Shown here one piece after another: positions 19,288 through 28,931 of a stretch of DNA of 64,000 nt. This DNA is from Telmatobacter sp. DSM 110680 (GTDB lineage: Bacteria; Acidobacteriota; Terriglobia; Terriglobales; Acidobacteriaceae). Position numbers and translations under genes: made by a program. Under the pieces are notes generated by a model that had not been told where the DNA came from, did no database searches, and saw nothing but the letters and a program-made list of their open reading frames with translations. Where the stretch lies: the NCBI RefSeq assembly GCF_039994875.1, contig NZ_CP121196.1:1178001-1242000 (forward strand). Reading direction: 5' to 3'. The stretch's first letter is position 1, and the number at the start of each line of letters is the position of its first letter.

Positions 19288-22200
19288 TCATTTGCACAAA
19301 GATAGGATACCTGTAATTGGGATGTGTATCCATGCTGGACGGTTGTTGAGTTCATACATCAATTCATAAAAAGCTTTTTCCAACACATATGCGTCAAGCA
19401 ACGATTGCGTCTCCGAGGGGTTCGGGAGAAGCTCCGGGCGCTTTGCAATGGTCTCCCGATAAGCTTGAAGAAACGCCGCAGATGCAGAGTCCTGCCACGC
19501 CCGGGCCCAGTTACTCAAATTTACAGCGTCTGTTTGGGAGGTTCCAGGATTAGTCGCTTGGAACTCCTTCAGCCCCGCGAACGCAACATAGGAGAATGAG
19601 CGGAGCATGCCCGCCACATCTTTCAGGGGAGACTGCTTGCGGCGACGCTGCGAGAGGGGGCGCGCAGGCTCTCCCTCAAAGTCCAGCAGAACAAAGTCAC
19701 CATCCGACTCGAGCGATTCACCTTCTGCGTGGGTACGAAGAGTCTGCCCAAGGTGATAGTCACCGTGAATGCGGATGCGTTGCCCTGCAGCGGAGAGCGT
19801 GGAAAGATTGCGGCTTTGTTCCAGCAACTCCGAACGCTTTGTAAGGAGAAGGGCGGCTCCGTCGGCTGCGGACTCATCGAGTGTTGAGAACTTTGATTTT
19901 AGCGATTCCAACGCGGATCGTATCGACGTCTCAATCTGGTGAGCATCGGATTGCAGATCATCGCTCGAACAAGGCTCCGGCTCAAACGCGGGATCAGTCG
20001 CGGAGCAGCTTAACGCAAGGTGCATCTCGGCCGTGCGGCGACCTAGAAGTGACGAAGCTTCTACGGATCGCTGGGCCGATTGCGGCATCCGAGCTGGATC
20101 AGTTGTAGCGCCTTCGAATCTGGGTACAGGAAGATCGGGCACGTCAGCATTGGATCCGACACTCGTGTAAAACTCGCTCAGGTGGCGGAGGAACCACGCC
20201 CAGCCGTCCCCTTCATTGGCCACCAAGCCTTGCAGCATCGCGACGGTCGTTTTTTCGCCCGTGTGCGAAGTTACCGAAATCTCGCCGAGAAATGGAGGGA
20301 TCCGTTTGAAATGCGCGACCTCGGTGAGGAACTTTCCAATTTCCACATCTGGATTCTCCCCCGTTTGCAGGCGCCTGAAGAGCTTCAAGATCAAGGCATT
20401 TGCGTAGAGGATTGAGGTATTCGATTGTTCGGCAGACCCGACCCGCGAAGACAAAGGCTGCTCAAGTTTCGTTCCGCGGAACGCTGTTGAAGCGTGCGCA
20501 CTGAGTATCGAACCCGGAGTGCCAGATGCTGGCATGGCGAAAGAATCGATTGCTTGATCTGGCGTGTGGGCCGATGATGCCAAGGTCCTATCTTCCGGAC
20601 CACCGGCAGCGGCCTCGCCCGGCTGCACATGCAGCGGCAATGGCTGTGCTGGAAGCGCTGCCTCACCTGCCGATGAGATGACAGAGTTCGGTGCGGCCGA
20701 TGTTGGCTCGGTTTCAAGTCCGTTCAATGAGGCAGGTACTGAGACGCTGGTAAGCGGAACCGATGCGCTTCGTTCGATAAGCGCGAGTTCAATCCGGCGA
20801 AAATCCTGACGGACAGTAGCATCGTGCAGAACTGCTATGCCAGACGTCGATGTCAGGGTTGTAAGAATGCTGTCGGAACGTTCCGCAGTTACCGCATCTG
20901 CCTGTTGGCCGGCGCTGATTGCGAGCGGCAACTGGTATATATCGGGCTCGCCGTCAAAATAGGTAATTTCGACAAAGAAAACTGCGAGCGCAAGAATATC
21001 CGTGTCAATAGATCTGCCTGATTTTGGACTCTGTATTCCCGGCTCGGCGATGGAAAGATCGGCCCATTGCAATATGCGTGCCGATTGGATCCTCCTACTC
21101 TTCGCGCCGAACCAGCGTTGACGAGGCAGCCAGGCGGGCAATGCGGCCTCGATCTGTGCCAGTCCATTCCCTGAGAGCAGACCCGACCATCCCGCCGCCA
21201 CCAGATCGACTACGGTCACTTCTGCTCCATTGGGGTCCGCCACCGGAACGAGCTGTGGCTCCGGCAAAGTTCTCGTTCCTGAACTTGCGGGCTGAAGTTC
21301 AAGCCATAAGAAGGAATATGGGGCAAGCGTCAGTTGATAAGGCGCGGCGGTGATAGTCGGAAAGGGCACGTAGCCCAGCATCTCCACCGGCTCCATCCCC
21401 TCAAACGCCGCAAGATCAAGCGAGACAGGTTGTGCGAAGCGGCTTAGATTGGCGACGCATAGGACAATCTCGTGTGTACCGTAATCCTGCTCGAATTCGC
21501 GAAGATAGGCCAGGATCTTCCGGTTTGACGGGTTGAGAAAACTCAGCGTTCCACGACCGAACACCTGGAAGAGCTTGCGGAGCGCAATCATGTTGCGCGT
21601 CCATTGCAGCAAGCTCGATTGATCAGCCTGCTGCGCCTCCACGTTCACTACCTGGTATCCATAAATGGGATCCATCACGACTGGAAAGTAAAGCCGTGCC
21701 GGGTCGCACTTCGAGAAGCCAGCATTGCGGTCCGATGTCCACTGCATCGGAGTGCGCACTCCGTTACGGTCGCCCAGATAGATGTTGTCGCCCATCCCGA
21801 TCTCATCGCCGTAATAGAGGATCGGCGTTCCCGGAAAACTGAGGAGCAGGGAATTGAGCAGCTCAATGCGACGCCTGTTGTTGTCGACCAGCGGAGCGAG
21901 CCTGCGCCGAATGCCAACGTTGATACGCATGCGCGGATCAGCCGAATACGCAAAGTACATGTAGTCGCGCTCGTCGTCCGTTACCATCTCTAGTGTCAAC
22001 TCGTCGTGATTGCGAAGAAACAGGCCCCACTGGCAACTATCGGGAATGGGAGGAGTCTGCGCCATGATGTCCGTGATAGGCAGCCGATCCTCCTGACGCA
22101 GAGCCATATAAATCCGCGGCATCAGTGGAAAATGAAATGCCATGTGGCACTCATCCCCATCTCCGAAATAAGGCCGCACATCAGCGGGCCACTGATTGGC

Positions 22201-22965
22201 TTCGGCAAGAATCAGCCGATTGGCGTAGTCGACATCAATGGCGGCACGGATTGCCTTGATGACGTGATGCGTCTCCGGAAGGTTTTCGCATGAAGTTCCA
22301 TCGCGCTCCACCAGGTAAGGAATGGCGTCCATGCGCAGCGCGTCCACGCCCATGTCCAACCAGAAGCGCATGGCCTTCAGAACTTCCTCCATCACGCGCG
22401 GATTGTCCCAGTTGAGATCTGGCTGATGCGAAAAGAAGCGATGCCAGTAGTAGGCTTGAGCAACCTCATCCCACGTCCAGTTCGATTTTTCAGTATCGGT
22501 AAAGATGATTCGCGCGTTTTTGTAAACCTGATCTGTTTGCGACCAGACGTACATTTCGCGTTCAGGCGAGCCGGGTGGCGCGAGGCGTGCCGCCTTGAAC
22601 CAGGGATGCTGATCGCTGGTGTGGTTGATGACCAGCTCGATCATCACCTGCATGTTGCGCTGATGGGCTGCATCCAGAAACTGCTTGAAGTCACTTAACG
22701 TTCCATACGACGGATTGACATCGGTGTAGTTGGCGATGTCGTACCCGTCGTCGCGGAGCGGAGAGGGAAAGAAGGGCAGAATCCAGATGCAGGTGACGCC
22801 AAGGTCCTGAAGGTAGTCAAGCTTTGAAATGAGCCCTTGAAAATCGCCGATCCCGTCATTATTCGAGTCTGCAAAGGCGCGGATGTGCAACTCGTAAATG
22901 ATCGCGTCTTTGTACCAGAGCGGATCAGTAGCGCTTGCAATTTTCTTCACGCGGCGGGTCTCCAA
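19288..22965 (-). CDS. treS: Trehalose synthase / maltokinase fusion (TreS-Pep2)
   Basis: 1225 residues. Residues about 15-555 are GH13 trehalose synthase, which interconverts maltose and trehalose: nucleophile Asp213 (ALRMDAIPYL), acid/base Glu255 (ILAEANQW) and Asp321 (LRNHDEL). Residues about 610-1215 are a maltokinase (Pep2-like) with the kinase catalytic segments IHGDYHLGQTL and LLDFEGEPARPL; it phosphorylates maltose to maltose-1-phosphate, the GlgE substrate. A low-complexity Ala/Ser/Pro-rich insert of about 110 residues interrupts the kinase N-lobe, which is unusual. It is followed on the same strand by the glycosyltransferase-like gene. Confidence 0.92.
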   Translation of the reverse strand: METRRVKKIASATDPLWYKDAIIYELHIRAFADSNNDGIGDFQGLISKLDYLQDLGVTCIWILPFFPSPLRDDGYDIANYTDVNPSYGTLSDFKQFLDAAHQRNMQVMIELVINHTSDQHPWFKAARLAPPGSPEREMYVWSQTDQVYKNARIIFTDTEKSNWTWDEVAQAYYWHRFFSHQPDLNWDNPRVMEEVLKAMRFWLDMGVDALRMDAIPYLVERDGTSCENLPETHHVIKAIRAAIDVDYANRLILAEANQWPADVRPYFGDGDECHMAFHFPLMPRIYMALRQEDRLPITDIMAQTPPIPDSCQWGLFLRNHDELTLEMVTDDERDYMYFAYSADPRMRINVGIRRRLAPLVDNNRRRIELLNSLLLSFPGTPILYYGDEIGMGDNIYLGDRNGVRTPMQWTSDRNAGFSKCDPARLYFPVVMDPIYGYQVVNVEAQQADQSSLLQWTRNMIALRKLFQVFGRGTLSFLNPSNRKILAYLREFEQDYGTHEIVLCVANLSRFAQPVSLDLAAFEGMEPVEMLGYVPFPTITAAPYQLTLAPYSFLWLELQPASSGTRTLPEPQLVPVADPNGAEVTVVDLVAAGWSGLLSGNGLAQIEAALPAWLPRQRWFGAKSRRIQSARILQWADLSIAEPGIQSPKSGRSIDTDILALAVFFVEITYFDGEPDIYQLPLAISAGQQADAVTAERSDSILTTLTSTSGIAVLHDATVRQDFRRIELALIERSASVPLTSVSVPASLNGLETEPTSAAPNSVISSAGEAALPAQPLPLHVQPGEAAAGGPEDRTLASSAHTPDQAIDSFAMPASGTPGSILSAHASTAFRGTKLEQPLSSRVGSAEQSNTSILYANALILKLFRRLQTGENPDVEIGKFLTEVAHFKRIPPFLGEISVTSHTGEKTTVAMLQGLVANEGDGWAWFLRHLSEFYTSVGSNADVPDLPVPRFEGATTDPARMPQSAQRSVEASSLLGRRTAEMHLALSCSATDPAFEPEPCSSDDLQSDAHQIETSIRSALESLKSKFSTLDESAADGAALLLTKRSELLEQSRNLSTLSAAGQRIRIHGDYHLGQTLRTHAEGESLESDGDFVLLDFEGEPARPLSQRRRKQSPLKDVAGMLRSFSYVAFAGLKEFQATNPGTSQTDAVNLSNWARAWQDSASAAFLQAYRETIAKRPELLPNPSETQSLLDAYVLEKAFYELMYELNNRPAWIHIPITGILSLCK

Positions 22966-23090
22966 GCTTGTTTGATGCGCCTTGCTGATTCCCGTTTACT
23001 GCACGGCTAGATGTTCGAGCAGTTTAAGCCTGTTTTTACAGGATGTTTCATCCAGCGGGCGTGCTCTGTCAGAAGTCGGTCTGTCGAACG

Positions 23091-25094
23091 TTAGAGGAAG
23101 TATTCAAAATCCGTCTCCACCCTCATCCGCCGATGGATTTTGAGAATATGGCCTGACACCTTCGCCGGGCTGAGCTCGACGTAATTGCGCGGGCCTTGCC
23201 ACAAGTATCGCTCGCCAGAGAGCAGATCTTCGGCCTCGAAGCTGCGATCCGGCGGAATTTCCAATTCGTCCAGCGGCAAGGTCACAAATCCAGCCTGGGT
23301 GTGGTGCGGATCGAGATTGACGACTGTGATTAGCAGGTTCGAGCGATCATCCGACTCCTTGCTGTAGCAAAGCAGTTGATCGTTGTCTGTGGCGTGGAAT
23401 TTCAGAGACCAGTCATTCTGCAGCGCAGGATTGTCATTGCGAATTGCATTTACGCGGGCAATCAGGTTGCGCAAACTGTCGGGCCGTTCAAGATCCCAGT
23501 GCCGGATCTCGTATTTTTCTGAATTCAAATACTCTTCGCTGCCATGCTTCACCGGCCTGTTCTCCTGCAACTCGAAGGCAGGACCGTAGATTCCGTAGTT
23601 CGCTCCAAGCGTAGCCGCTAACAACAGCCGAATGACGAAGGCAGGCCTGCCGCCCATTTGCAGGAATTCCGTGAGAATGTCCGGAGTGTTCGGCCATTGG
23701 TTAGGCCGGAAAAACTCGCGCACCGGTGTTTGCGCCAATTCCGTGAGGTACGCGGTAATCTCTTGCTTTCCATTGCGCCACGGGAAATAGGTGTAGGACT
23801 GGCTGAAACCCAATTTGGCAAGACGGTACATAATCTTCGGCCGCGTAAATGCTTCCGCAAGAAAGAGCACCTCAGGATGGTCGCGCTTGATCTCCGCGAT
23901 CGCCCACTCCCAGAAAGGAAACGCCTTAGTGTGCGGATTGTCGACGCGAAAGATGGTAACGCCCATGCCGATCCAGTACATGAAGACGCTCTTCAACTCG
24001 TCCCACATTCCCTTCCAGTCTTCGCTTTCAAAATCGAAGGGGTAGATGTCTTGATATTTCTTTGGCGGATTTTCCGCGTACTGAATGGTGCCGTCTGGCC
24101 GTTTCTTGAACCAGTTCTCGTGTTTCTTTACGTAGGGGTGATCGGGCGCCGACTGGAACGCAATGTCCAGCGCGATTGACAGGTCGAGCTCTTTGGCTTT
24201 CGCGACAAAGTGCTTGAAATCCGCTACCGTTCCCAGGTCGTTGAGGATTTCCTTGTGTCCGCCTTCGCTGGCACCGATTGCCCATGGACTCCCAAAGTCG
24301 CCCGGCTGCGACTCAGGATTGTTATTCGGACCTTTGCGGAACATTCGACCGATGGGATGAATTGGCGGCATGTACACAACGTTGAAACCCATCTCCGCAA
24401 CATAGGGAAGCCGTTTCTCGCAGTCGGCAAAAGTTCCGTGAGCACCTGCTGTTTCCGCCGTCGAGCGCGGAAAGAATTCGTACCAGGAGCTGAATCGCGC
24501 GCGCACTGGATCGACCACGATCGTCAACTCTGGACTCGATTCGGTCGCAAACCGCTTGTCGGGATAGCGCAATACCAGCTCGAGCAGCATTGGATCGGTC
24601 GCATGAATCCGAAGTTCGCTCGTCGATTTTCCTGAACGCAAGACAGCCGCGCGTTCGCGCAGCCACAAGGCGTCTCCACCACTGGCTCTTTCAGCGGCAT
24701 GCGCTACGAGGTCTGCGCCGATAAGATAGTCGACCGCAGCATCGCTCTCGGCCTTGATGCGCTTTAGCAGGTCGCGCCGCCAGGTTTCAAAGTGATCCAC
24801 CCACCCCTGCACCTTGTAGCCATAGCGTCCTAACTCTGAAACGCGAAACGACGCCTCCCAACGGTCATTTACTAACGCCTTCATGGGAATCTCGGTCCAG
24901 GAATCTGAACCTTCGCGATGGGCAAGAAGAGATGCCGCAATCGCGTCGTGGCCATCTGTAAAGATATCGGCCTCTACGTGAACCTGGTCGCCCACGGTGC
25001 GTTTTGCGGGGAAACGGCCGCAATCCACCTGCGGCGTGATGCCTTCAATGATGACGCGCTTGCGTCCGTCGGTTGCTTTTGTGATCATTGCCAT
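23091..25094 (-). CDS. glgE: Alpha-1,4-glucan:maltose-1-phosphate maltosyltransferase
   Basis: 667 residues from ATG 25094; a longer in-frame start at 25139 would overlap glgM by 26 bases, and a GGA-type ribosome site precedes 25094. GH13_3 enzyme that extends alpha-1,4-glucan from maltose-1-phosphate. The N-domain (IIEGITPQVDCGRFPAK) and the catalytic segments VDNPHTKAFPFWEW (nucleophile Asp) and LFLAEAFTRPK (Glu acid/base) are typical. It follows glgM closely on the same strand and precedes the TreS-maltokinase fusion, completing the GlgE pathway. Confidence 0.94.
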   Translation of the reverse strand: MAMITKATDGRKRVIIEGITPQVDCGRFPAKRTVGDQVHVEADIFTDGHDAIAASLLAHREGSDSWTEIPMKALVNDRWEASFRVSELGRYGYKVQGWVDHFETWRRDLLKRIKAESDAAVDYLIGADLVAHAAERASGGDALWLRERAAVLRSGKSTSELRIHATDPMLLELVLRYPDKRFATESSPELTIVVDPVRARFSSWYEFFPRSTAETAGAHGTFADCEKRLPYVAEMGFNVVYMPPIHPIGRMFRKGPNNNPESQPGDFGSPWAIGASEGGHKEILNDLGTVADFKHFVAKAKELDLSIALDIAFQSAPDHPYVKKHENWFKKRPDGTIQYAENPPKKYQDIYPFDFESEDWKGMWDELKSVFMYWIGMGVTIFRVDNPHTKAFPFWEWAIAEIKRDHPEVLFLAEAFTRPKIMYRLAKLGFSQSYTYFPWRNGKQEITAYLTELAQTPVREFFRPNQWPNTPDILTEFLQMGGRPAFVIRLLLAATLGANYGIYGPAFELQENRPVKHGSEEYLNSEKYEIRHWDLERPDSLRNLIARVNAIRNDNPALQNDWSLKFHATDNDQLLCYSKESDDRSNLLITVVNLDPHHTQAGFVTLPLDELEIPPDRSFEAEDLLSGERYLWQGPRNYVELSPAKVSGHILKIHRRMRVETDFEYFL

Positions 25095-25113
25095 TTTATG
25101 TTCCGCTGAATTC

Positions 25114-26337
25114 TTACTTCGTGTCTTTCTTCTGCTCAATCAGCCGCTTGTACAAATCAATAGTCTGATGCGCAATCGCCGTCCAACTGAATATGTCTTC
25201 AACGCGCTGCCTGCCTGCATCGCCAAAGCGCTTGCACTTTTCCGGATCCTTCAACAGCTCGTTGATGCGCTTCGCAAGATCCTTTGCAAACTTCTCGGGA
25301 TCGCGCGGAAAGCTGGTTACGGGATCCTGATCGAACGGAACCAGGTATCCCGTTTTGTCATCGACAACTACCTCTTTGATGCCGCCTGTCGCGCTGGCAA
25401 CTACGGGAGCACGACACGCCATTGCCTCAAGGTTGATGATGCCGAACGGCTCGTAAACCGAAGGGCAGCAGAACACGCGCGCATGGCTGTAAAGCTGGAT
25501 GGTTTCCTGCCGGGTCACCATCTTTTCAATCCAGACAATTCGCGGATGATCCTTGCGCGCCACGTCCACTTTCTCGCGAAGCTCAGTCGCAATCTCCGGA
25601 GTATCGGGAGCACCCGCGCAGAGCACGATCTGCGTCTCGGCCGGCAAGTAGCGAATTGCATCCACCAGGTGGGTAACGCCCTTCTGTCGCGTGATTCGCC
25701 CTACGAAAAGAACATACGGCACAGCAGGATCGACGCCGTGATCTGTCAGTGCCTTGGTCTCGCTGGTCTTCTGATACTCTGCCAGATCGATGCCGTTATA
25801 GATGACGTGAATACGGTTGGGATCGACGTCGGGATACGCCTTTTGAATATCAGCTTTGGTTCCCTGCGAGACTGCGATCACCGCGTCTGCATCCAGAATG
25901 GCGGTCCGCTCCATCCACGAACTCATCGCATAACCGCTGCCCAGCTGCTCGGCCTTCCATGCGCGCAGCGGCTCAAGCGAATGTGTCGTCAGGACAAAAG
26001 GAACTCCATACAGCTTCTTCGCCAGAAATCCCGCCATCGATACGTACCACGTGTGCGTGTGGACAATATCGATCCCTTCGAGAGCCTTGATCTGCGTCAA
26101 ATTGAGACTGAAGGCCTCGAGAGCGCCTTTGAATTTCCCGTCCGTGCCATTGGAGATTTCAGCCCAGGGCTCGGCCCCGCGCACGTGCAAGTTGCTGCCA
26201 TCTGAGTGTTGTGGCCCCCAGCAGTGCACCTCGACCTCGATCTCCCTGGCCAGCTCCCGGCTCAGGTAGTCGACGTGAACGCCCGCTCCCCCGTAGACCA
26301 GTGGCGGATACTCACGTGTGAAAATGCCGACGCGCAT
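25114..26337 (-). CDS. glgM: Maltose-1-phosphate synthase / glycogen synthase (GT4, GlgM type)
   Basis: 407 residues, GT-B fold GT4. The N-terminus FTREYPPLVYGGAGVHV, the RITRQKG donor-site loop and CPSVYEPFGIINLEAMAC match the actinobacterial glycogen synthase family. In mycobacteria that enzyme mainly makes maltose-1-phosphate from ADP-glucose and glucose-1-phosphate. Being first in a run glgM-glgE-treS/pep2, this copy is more likely GlgM than an ordinary GlgA. Both names are used for the family. Confidence 0.88.
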   Translation of the reverse strand: MRVGIFTREYPPLVYGGAGVHVDYLSRELAREIEVEVHCWGPQHSDGSNLHVRGAEPWAEISNGTDGKFKGALEAFSLNLTQIKALEGIDIVHTHTWYVSMAGFLAKKLYGVPFVLTTHSLEPLRAWKAEQLGSGYAMSSWMERTAILDADAVIAVSQGTKADIQKAYPDVDPNRIHVIYNGIDLAEYQKTSETKALTDHGVDPAVPYVLFVGRITRQKGVTHLVDAIRYLPAETQIVLCAGAPDTPEIATELREKVDVARKDHPRIVWIEKMVTRQETIQLYSHARVFCCPSVYEPFGIINLEAMACRAPVVASATGGIKEVVVDDKTGYLVPFDQDPVTSFPRDPEKFAKDLAKRINELLKDPEKCKRFGDAGRQRVEDIFSWTAIAHQTIDLYKRLIEQKKDTK

Positions 26338-26582
26338 TCCTCTGACCTCCAGCCGGATAAGATCGGTTGATTTTTCTGATAAATCCAGAGGTGCAATCAG
26401 GCTGGACTTACCATGAGGGCCCAGGAAACCTCAACAATGATCGGGTACAACCGGTCGCGCCCCAAGTCCCAATGTTACTGCACCGGATGAGTTTAGTTGC
26501 CATACCCAGTATGCGCAAGCAGCCCTTGGGTTCGGTCGTCCCCTGTCAGCACCCGCGCGTCAATAATGAATGCAAGTGCCCA

Positions 26583-28139
26583 CTATCGTTTCGAATTGAT
26601 GCCTGCCTCCGGCAAGGTTTGAAAGCTCACGAATGCCAGATGCGTACCATCCGGAGCCCAGTTTGGCACGTTGTCGCTTCCCGACCCTCCAACAATGTTC
26701 ACCAGTACGCGGAGTCTACCGTCATCTGAGTTAAGGATCCGCAGTGCAATGTCCTTATTCGCCGGATGTCCTTTCACGTCCTTGTCATAGCTCAGGATCA
26801 AAATAGACTTGCCATCCGGCGAGGGGTGCGGAGTCCAATTGTTGAAGTCGTCCGAAGTCACTTGTTCCGCGCCGCTTCCGTCCCACCGCATGCGCCAGAT
26901 CTGCATCAATCCACCAGCCCGGTCAGAGTTGAAATAGATCCACTTCCCATCCGCCGAATAGTCCGGGTCATCGCTGATCCCCGCTCCAGTCGTCAGCGCC
27001 GTCTCCGTTCCGCCGTCAACGGGGATCGAAAAGATATTTCCGCCTCCGGTGTGATTGGGGCGGGTAAAGGCTATGGTCTTTCCGTCCGGTGACCAACTGT
27101 GAAAGTACGACGATGGATTCTCCGTCAGCAGCCTCGGCTCCCCGCCGGCCATTGGCACAATGTACACACGGGTTTCCGGCTTTCCCGGCATGCTGCAACT
27201 GATGGCCAGCCACTTGCCGTCTGGCGACAATCCATGGCTTCCCGTGCAGTTTGTTGCCGCGCCTGTATTGAGAATCGCGGCGGTTCCGCCCTCTGACGGA
27301 ATCGTCCAGATGCGTCCATCGCGATTGAAAATCAGTGTCTTCCCGTCTCGGCTCCAGTTCGGCGCCTCCATCTTTCCCGGCCCCGTCGACACTACCATGG
27401 CGCGCCGAAAATTGTCTTCGATGCCGATCGTTTGCAGTGTGCTGTACAAAACCGGTTGAGCCGACTCCGGCTGAGGTTGCAAAGCTTCCAGCTTTACGTT
27501 GCTGAACTTGGCCGTCTCCACCACGTCCTTGTTATGCGAACAAACGCCGATGCCCGCATAGAACTCACCATCGAAATGCAGCTTGATCGATGCGCCCACC
27601 TGATGCAGCGGCTCTCCATGATTGCTCAAGAACATCGTGATGGTATCGCCGCGTTTTTCTAGTCGAATCTGATGAGGAGACTCAATGTTCAATTCAATAT
27701 CCTGCGTAGTTGCACCCCGTTCGCGCCGATACTGCAACGCCGTCATTCCCGAACCGTGTTGGGCAGCGTCCGCATAGACTCCGTCGGCCTCAAGCGTCTG
27801 CCGGAACATCAAAACCGCCTTCCGGTGCGGATCTGGATTTCCTGATGTTGAAGGAAATGTCATATCAGCCGTGAGCGAAACATCGCCCGAAGCCTTCTTC
27901 CAAACAAAGTGAAATGCGTCGAGCGTGGACCACATGTTGGCCCCGGAAGCAGAGACGGTATAGACGCCACGTCCTGCATCGAGGGCGGCCGTTCCCGGCG
28001 GAGCAACTGCTCCAACATCCGTCTGGCCTTGAAAAACGCCGAGGATTAACGGCGCAGACTGCGCCGCACAAAGTCCGGCCGGAAGGCAAACTGTTAAACC
28101 ACAAAGCACCGCACCGAGCCCCTTAAAGCTCACTCGCAT
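26583..28139 (-). CDS. Exported PD40/TolB-like beta-propeller protein
   Basis: 518 residues. A signal peptide (about 1-27, hydrophobic GAVLCGLTVCLPAGLCAA) is followed by a DUF1349/concanavalin-like beta-sandwich (about 30-220). A TolB-type six-bladed propeller follows, with repeated PDGK/SPDGKTIAF motifs (about 235-518). Such proteins sit in the periplasm and are thought to bind or monitor partners; no enzyme activity is evident. It stands alone between glgM and the cupin gene on the same strand. Confidence 0.72.
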   Translation of the reverse strand: MRVSFKGLGAVLCGLTVCLPAGLCAAQSAPLILGVFQGQTDVGAVAPPGTAALDAGRGVYTVSASGANMWSTLDAFHFVWKKASGDVSLTADMTFPSTSGNPDPHRKAVLMFRQTLEADGVYADAAQHGSGMTALQYRRERGATTQDIELNIESPHQIRLEKRGDTITMFLSNHGEPLHQVGASIKLHFDGEFYAGIGVCSHNKDVVETAKFSNVKLEALQPQPESAQPVLYSTLQTIGIEDNFRRAMVVSTGPGKMEAPNWSRDGKTLIFNRDGRIWTIPSEGGTAAILNTGAATNCTGSHGLSPDGKWLAISCSMPGKPETRVYIVPMAGGEPRLLTENPSSYFHSWSPDGKTIAFTRPNHTGGGNIFSIPVDGGTETALTTGAGISDDPDYSADGKWIYFNSDRAGGLMQIWRMRWDGSGAEQVTSDDFNNWTPHPSPDGKSILILSYDKDVKGHPANKDIALRILNSDDGRLRVLVNIVGGSGSDNVPNWAPDGTHLAFVSFQTLPEAGINSKR

Positions 28140-28197
28140 TTCCAGCCTTCTTTCATTCCCGCGATTTGGTCAAAGCATTAGTTAGCTTCGAGCTGAA

Positions 28198-28647
28198 TTA
28201 ATGAGGAGTTTCAGCAGGCGTTGCCGCTGTTTTCCAGTTGATGACGTGATACACCGCCGGGTTGGTACCCACATTTCTCAGCCCATGCAATTGGTTCGAA
28301 GCAAAGAAGATCACCGACCCTGGCCCGACGCGCTTCCACTCTCCATTGATTAACGCCTCCACCGTCCCTTCCCGAACAATAATCATCTCCTCATTCGGAT
28401 GACGATGCGGAGGATGCGGCGATTTCCCCGGATTGAGCGTAGTGACGTGCACTTCAAGCTGCTCCAGCGTCGGTGTACGCACCTTGAAGAACGACCGCAC
28501 CGACCCCACTTCAGTCGGCTCTACCGTCACGGTATTCCAATCGAAGACTGACGAGCCCATCATGGGCAGTTCTTCGGCAATTGCGAGCCCGCCCAATGTA
28601 CAAGCCGTCGTCACCATCGCAACCATCAAATCTCTTCGACTGATCAT
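28198..28647 (-). CDS. Exported cupin-domain protein
   Basis: 149 residues. The start SRRDLMVAMV followed by a hydrophobic stretch resembles a twin-arginine or Sec leader cleaved near residue 25. The cupin beta-barrel has metal-binding motif 1 H-x-H (PPHRHPNEEM) and motif 2 (NQLHGLRNVG), so one bound metal is likely. Substrate unknown. It is separated from the PD40 gene by about 60 bases and may be co-transcribed upstream of it. Confidence 0.7.
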   Translation of the reverse strand: MISRRDLMVAMVTTACTLGGLAIAEELPMMGSSVFDWNTVTVEPTEVGSVRSFFKVRTPTLEQLEVHVTTLNPGKSPHPPHRHPNEEMIIVREGTVEALINGEWKRVGPGSVIFFASNQLHGLRNVGTNPAVYHVINWKTAATPAETPH

Positions 28648-28931
28648 TTCCGCACCCCCAAGTCACCCAAATACGAAACTTATCTCAGTGAACCGTTCTA
28701 CACCATCAACGATGCAAACGTCCCAACCATGAGCGCCCCGACCTTTTGAAAGACTGAGAATCATTCCTTCTGGCTGGAAGAGCGCCTTCCAACCGTGCAC
28801 TTGGAAGCTTAAATTGTTAAAGAGGTGCCACGCTGGCAACGCCCAAATCTCGAAACCTTTAGCCCAGAACCTGTAGATTGTCCGGTAGGTTAGGGTGATC
28901 TTGAGACACTTGAGGCTGTCTTTGGGAGTCC

